A stretch of DNA of 35,422 nucleotides from an uncultured Blautia sp. (GTDB lineage Bacteria; Bacillota; Clostridia; Lachnospirales; Lachnospiraceae): positions 1-35,422 of the forward strand of contig CAKRYE010000021.1 of NCBI GenBank assembly GCA_934426285.1. The letters are read 5' to 3'. The notes beneath the pieces are model-generated. The model made no database searches. It was given only the letters and a program-made list of their open reading frames with translations, and was not told the origin of the DNA. How positions within the stretch are numbered: the stretch's first letter is position 1; the number at the start of each line of letters is the position of its first letter. Both the position numbers and the translations under genes were made by a program. This document shows positions 32,577 to 35,422 of the stretch, piece by piece.

Positions 32577-32632
32577 TTACAAAATACAGATTATAAAAAT
32601 TCGACATCAAAAGTTGTCAAAATAATTTTTGC

Positions 32633-32661
32633 TTGTGTAAATATTCATTTTTTAGTATAAT
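32633..32661 (+). promoter_or_regulatory. Promoter of the NRAMP-like / pxp operon
   Basis: TTGTGT (32633-32638) is followed after 17 bp by a perfect TATAAT (32656-32661), 34 bp before the start codon. The upstream flank is very A+T rich. Confidence 0.65.
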
Positions 32662-32694
32662 GAGCAATAATAATATGAAAAGGGGGCAATAAAA

Positions 32695-33897
32695 ATGAGT
32701 GAAAAGAAAAAGAACGGTGGAGCCCTGCTCGGTGCAGCGTTTCTGATGGCCACATCTGCAATCGGACCTGGATTCCTGACACAGACAGCAACCTTTACCG
32801 GACAGTATCAGGCAAGTTTTGGATTTGTTATCCTGGTTTCCGTAATCCTTGCAGCCATTGCACAGCTGAATATCTGGCGTGTGCTTTGCGTGACAGGGCT
32901 TCGTGGACAGGACGTTTCCAATAAGGTACTTCCGGGACTTGGATATCTGGTATCTATACTGATCGTATTCGGTGGTCTGGTATTTAATATCGGAAACGTA
33001 GGTGGTGGAGCACTTGGTTTTAACACATTGCTTGGAATACCTACCAAAGTTGGTTACATACTGGCAGGTCTGCTGGCTATTCTGGTATTTGTACTTAAAA
33101 ATGCCAAAAGTGCCATGGATACTATTACCAAGGTACTGGGTGCCATTATGATTATCGTAATCTTTGTTGTGATCATTGTGGTAAAACCACCGGTAGGAAG
33201 TGCATTGAAGAATACATTTGTGCCGGAAGCCGGTGCCACAAATCTGATTCCTGCAATCCTTACACTTCTGGGAGGTACTGTTGGAGGATATATCACTTTC
33301 TCCGGCGCACACCGTCTGATCGATGCAGGAATTACTGGTGAGAAGAACCTGAAAGAGATCAATAAGAGTTCTGTTATGGGTATGATCATTGCCACTATTG
33401 TACGTATTTTCCTGTTTCTGGCTGTTCTGGGCGTTGTTGTCAAGGGTGTAACACTGGATGCTGCAAATCCTGCAGCAGATGCCTTTAAGCAGGGGGCTGG
33501 TGAAATCGGATACCGGTTTGCAGGTCTGGTTCTTCTGTGCGCAGCCATCACATCCATCATTGGTGCGGCTTATACTTCTGTTTCCTTCCTTAAGACTTTC
33601 AGTAAGTCTATTGAAGAAAATGAAAATAAAGTGATTATCGGATTTATCATTATTTCCACAGCGATCATGTTTATTCTTGGTAATCCGGCAGTACTTCTTG
33701 TGCTTGCAGGTGCTGTGAATGGTCTGATTCTTCCGATCACCCTGGCAATCTGCCTGATCGCTGCACATAAGAAATCCATTATGGGAGAGAATTATCATCA
33801 TCCGGTAGTACTTACCATTCTTGGAGTGATCGTGGTAGTTCTTACAGCATACCTCGGTGTGACTACATTTGTATCTAAGATCGGTACATTGTTATAA
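32695..33897 (+). CDS. NRAMP-like transporter of a 5-oxoproline operon (YcsG type)
   Basis: The 400-residue membrane protein has about eleven hydrophobic segments with the NRAMP/APC plan. The metal-binding motif of true NRAMP transporters, DPGN in helix 1, reads GPGF here (IGPGFLTQTATFTGQ). The helix 6 MPH motif is replaced by GGYITFSGAHRLID. The protein therefore should not bind Mn2+ or Fe2+ in the usual way. It sits directly upstream of pxpB and pxpC; B. subtilis ycsG has the same neighbours. Import of 5-oxoproline or a related compound is a reasonable inference, not shown. AGGGGG precedes the ATG, with a promoter at 32633. Confidence 0.85.
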   Translation: MSEKKKNGGALLGAAFLMATSAIGPGFLTQTATFTGQYQASFGFVILVSVILAAIAQLNIWRVLCVTGLRGQDVSNKVLPGLGYLVSILIVFGGLVFNIGNVGGGALGFNTLLGIPTKVGYILAGLLAILVFVLKNAKSAMDTITKVLGAIMIIVIFVVIIVVKPPVGSALKNTFVPEAGATNLIPAILTLLGGTVGGYITFSGAHRLIDAGITGEKNLKEINKSSVMGMIIATIVRIFLFLAVLGVVVKGVTLDAANPAADAFKQGAGEIGYRFAGLVLLCAAITSIIGAAYTSVSFLKTFSKSIEENENKVIIGFIIISTAIMFILGNPAVLLVLAGAVNGLILPITLAICLIAAHKKSIMGENYHHPVVLTILGVIVVVLTAYLGVTTFVSKIGTLL

Positions 33898-33937
33898 TTG
33901 AGGAAAATGTATCCGGTTTTCAGACTGGAGAGTATAT

Positions 33938-33972
33938 CAAAAAGGTGTGATCGTCCAGGTTACACCTTTTTG
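33938..33972 (+). promoter_or_regulatory. Intercistronic hairpin between the transporter gene and pxpB
   Basis: A perfect 11 bp stem, CAAAAAGGTGT (33938-33948) with ACACCTTTTTG (33962-33972), has a 13-base loop. The T run lies inside the stem, and GGTTCATT follows. It may be a partial terminator or an mRNA-stabilising hairpin that sets the transporter:enzyme ratio. Confidence 0.6.
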
Positions 33973-34030
33973 GTTCATTAACAGCTATAAAAACACATGG
34001 CAAAAAAGATTAAGAAAAGAGGAGCAGATT

Positions 34031-34756
34031 ATGCCGGACATTAGAATTTTAACAGAAGGTGATTCTTCTGTTCTGGTTGAATTTGGCAAAGAGATCAGTC
34101 CGGAGATCAACCGGAAGATTACTGCCACTGTACAGCTTATGAGAGAACAGCATATAGAGGGAGTTGTAGATATGATCCCTGCATTCTGTTCTCTGCTGGT
34201 TAATTATGACCCGCGTGTGATTTCCTACGATGACCTGAAAAAAAGACTGGAAATTCTGTTAAAGATGGAAGTTACAGCAGGTGAAGGATGCAGAAAAGTT
34301 TATGAGATCCCTGTATGCTATGGAGGAGAATATGGACCGGATATTGAGAATATTGCAGAACATGCCGGACTTTCCGTAGAGGAAGTAATAAAGATTCATT
34401 CTTCCAGAGATTATCTGATCTATATGCTTGGTTTTCTTCCGGGCTTTTGTTATCTGGGCGGGCTGGATGAAAGGATCCATACACCCCGTCTTGCCAATCC
34501 CAGAATTAAGATCAATGCAGGAAGTGTGGGAATCGGTGGTTCACAGACAGGAATTTATCCCCTGGATTCTCCGGGAGGATGGCAGCTGATGGGAATGACA
34601 CCTGTAAAAACCTATGATCCGGATCGTGAAATTCCGATTCTGGTAGAAGCAGGAGATTATATCCGTTTTGTACCGATCGATGAAGATGAGTACAAACGGA
34701 TCAGAGAATTAGTAGAACGTGGCGAATACCAGTGCACCGTTCATGAGGAGGCATAA
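34031..34756 (+). CDS. pxpB: 5-oxoprolinase subunit PxpB (KipI family)
   Basis: The 241-residue protein is a subunit of the prokaryotic ATP-dependent 5-oxoprolinase PxpABC, which opens 5-oxoproline to glutamate. B. subtilis KipI belongs to the same family. Motifs are the N-terminal GDSSVLVEFG, then YLIYMLGFLPGFCYLGGLDERI (quoted as MLGFLPGFCYLGGL), and SVGIGGSQTGIYPLDSPGGWQ. The open frame extends to 33947, but AGAGGAG sits just before the ATG at 34031. It is one base from pxpC, which favours the enzyme role over the KipI histidine-kinase inhibitor role. Confidence 0.93.
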   Translation: MPDIRILTEGDSSVLVEFGKEISPEINRKITATVQLMREQHIEGVVDMIPAFCSLLVNYDPRVISYDDLKKRLEILLKMEVTAGEGCRKVYEIPVCYGGEYGPDIENIAEHAGLSVEEVIKIHSSRDYLIYMLGFLPGFCYLGGLDERIHTPRLANPRIKINAGSVGIGGSQTGIYPLDSPGGWQLMGMTPVKTYDPDREIPILVEAGDYIRFVPIDEDEYKRIRELVERGEYQCTVHEEA

Positions 34757-34757
34757 A

Positions 34758-35422
34758 ATGGGAATTCGTATATTAAAAGGCGGAATGATGACAACGGTTC
34801 AGGATCTGGGACGTTATGGATATCAGAGTCAGGGATTCAGTGTGGCAGGAGTCATGGATGTCCGTTCATTCAAAATAGCCAATCTTCTTCTGGATAATCC
34901 GGAGAATGAGGCAGTATTGGAGATAACGCTGATAGGTCCGACCCTCGAATTTACATCAGCTACTATCATTGCAATCACAGGTGGAGATTTCCAGCCAACT
35001 ATTAATGGAGAGCCGGCTCCCATGTATACAGCCCTGTATATGAATAAGGGAGATGTACTGAAGTTTGGAAGTGCCAGAACAGGAAGCAGAGGATATATTG
35101 CGTTTTCCAGTTATCTGGATATTCCGGTGGTGATGGGAAGCCGATGCACCAATTTAAAGAGTGGTCTGGGCGGATTTAAAGGAAGAAAACTGGAAGCGGA
35201 CGATTATATCGGATTTCGTATTAAGAGACGTTATCTGCCGTTTTTCCTTTCCAGAAAGCTGGACATGGATGAGTTTGATCAGACAGAAGCAACACTGCGG
35301 GTAGTAATGGGACCTCAGGACGGTATGTTCAGCAAACAGGGTATCAAGACTTTCCTGGGCAGTGAGTATACAGTGACAAATGAATTTGACCGTATGGGCT
35401 GCAGACTGGAGGGACCGTTTAT
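34758..35422 (+). CDS. pxpC: 5-oxoprolinase subunit PxpC (KipA family), truncated by window end
   Basis: The first 221 codons of a biotin-dependent carboxyltransferase-fold protein are present; the rest lies beyond the window. Family features are the N-terminal TVQDLGRYGYQSQGFSVAG, LEITLIGPTLEF, ITGGDFQPTING, and RGYIAFSSYLDIPVVMGSR (quoted as RGYIAFSSYLDIPVVMG). GAGGAGG, lying in the end of pxpB, is the ribosome site for the ATG at 34758. PxpA (LamB/YcsF family), the third subunit, is expected nearby but is not in view. Confidence 0.93.
   Translation, partial: MGIRILKGGMMTTVQDLGRYGYQSQGFSVAGVMDVRSFKIANLLLDNPENEAVLEITLIGPTLEFTSATIIAITGGDFQPTINGEPAPMYTALYMNKGDVLKFGSARTGSRGYIAFSSYLDIPVVMGSRCTNLKSGLGGFKGRKLEADDYIGFRIKRRYLPFFLSRKLDMDEFDQTEATLRVVMGPQDGMFSKQGIKTFLGSEYTVTNEFDRMGCRLEGPF

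Noticed and set aside
32617..33801. 394-codon open frame on the minus strand
   Set aside because: It lies antisense to the NRAMP-like gene, whose membrane-protein composition leaves the opposite strand open. It has no ribosome site or recognisable domain, and its composition is unnatural (rich in Cys, His, Asn).

Overview
The window looks like a chromosomal segment of a Gram-positive Clostridia genome, most likely Lachnospiraceae and perhaps Blautia-like (family inferred from gene content, codon style and synteny; genus is a guess). It is mostly housekeeping DNA with moderate G+C, strong AGGAGG-type ribosome binding sites and many intrinsic terminators. There is no phage, insertion sequence, integrase or CRISPR array.

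Layout. 1-250: the last bases of a 23S rRNA, then tRNA-Trp and a terminator; no 5S gene lies between them. 263-2576 (minus): an AbgA-like M20 amidohydrolase and a PdaA-like sporulation polysaccharide deacetylase. 2577-3469: a gene-free 893 bp interval holding ten degenerate ~55 bp tandem repeats. These sit between a good minus-strand promoter (3282-3310) and a strong terminator (2643-2680), so they look like a ~0.6 kb non-coding transcription unit. 3470-8067: eno, secG, rnr, smpB. 8253-14728: a lipoprotein with an Asp/Asn/Ser/Gly linker, then the classical pyrH-frr / uppS-cdsA-dxr-rseP order (nucleotide, translation, lipid and isoprenoid, and membrane-protease functions). 14805-18579: a translationally coupled GH2 beta-mannosidase and GH125 alpha-1,6-mannosidase. 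18671-22532: a DUF1292 protein with a Cys-rich N-terminus (minus), exodeoxyribonuclease III, a GH13-fold protein that has lost its catalytic residues, and an overlapping DUF5662-like gene. 22787-32442: putP, glf, an unrecognised protein, an M16C metallopeptidase, era, recO, and glyQS. 32695-end: an NRAMP-like transporter without the canonical metal-binding motif, followed by pxpB and pxpC (truncated by the window end), i.e. a 5-oxoproline utilisation operon.

Main points of interest: (1) the transcribed repeat array at 2691-3240, whose core GGTAYAGWCC is both palindromic like a GntR/HutC operator and preceded by AAGGA/GGA motifs; (2) a two-hairpin intergenic element present twice (24398-24475 and 32444-32522) with wobble-preserving changes; (3) a GH13 pseudoenzyme; (4) an NRAMP-like protein probably repurposed for an organic substrate; (5) a small recurring TTACTGT...ACAGTAA palindrome after several genes. 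Regulatory sites were read by eye and coordinates of promoters and hairpins are candidates.
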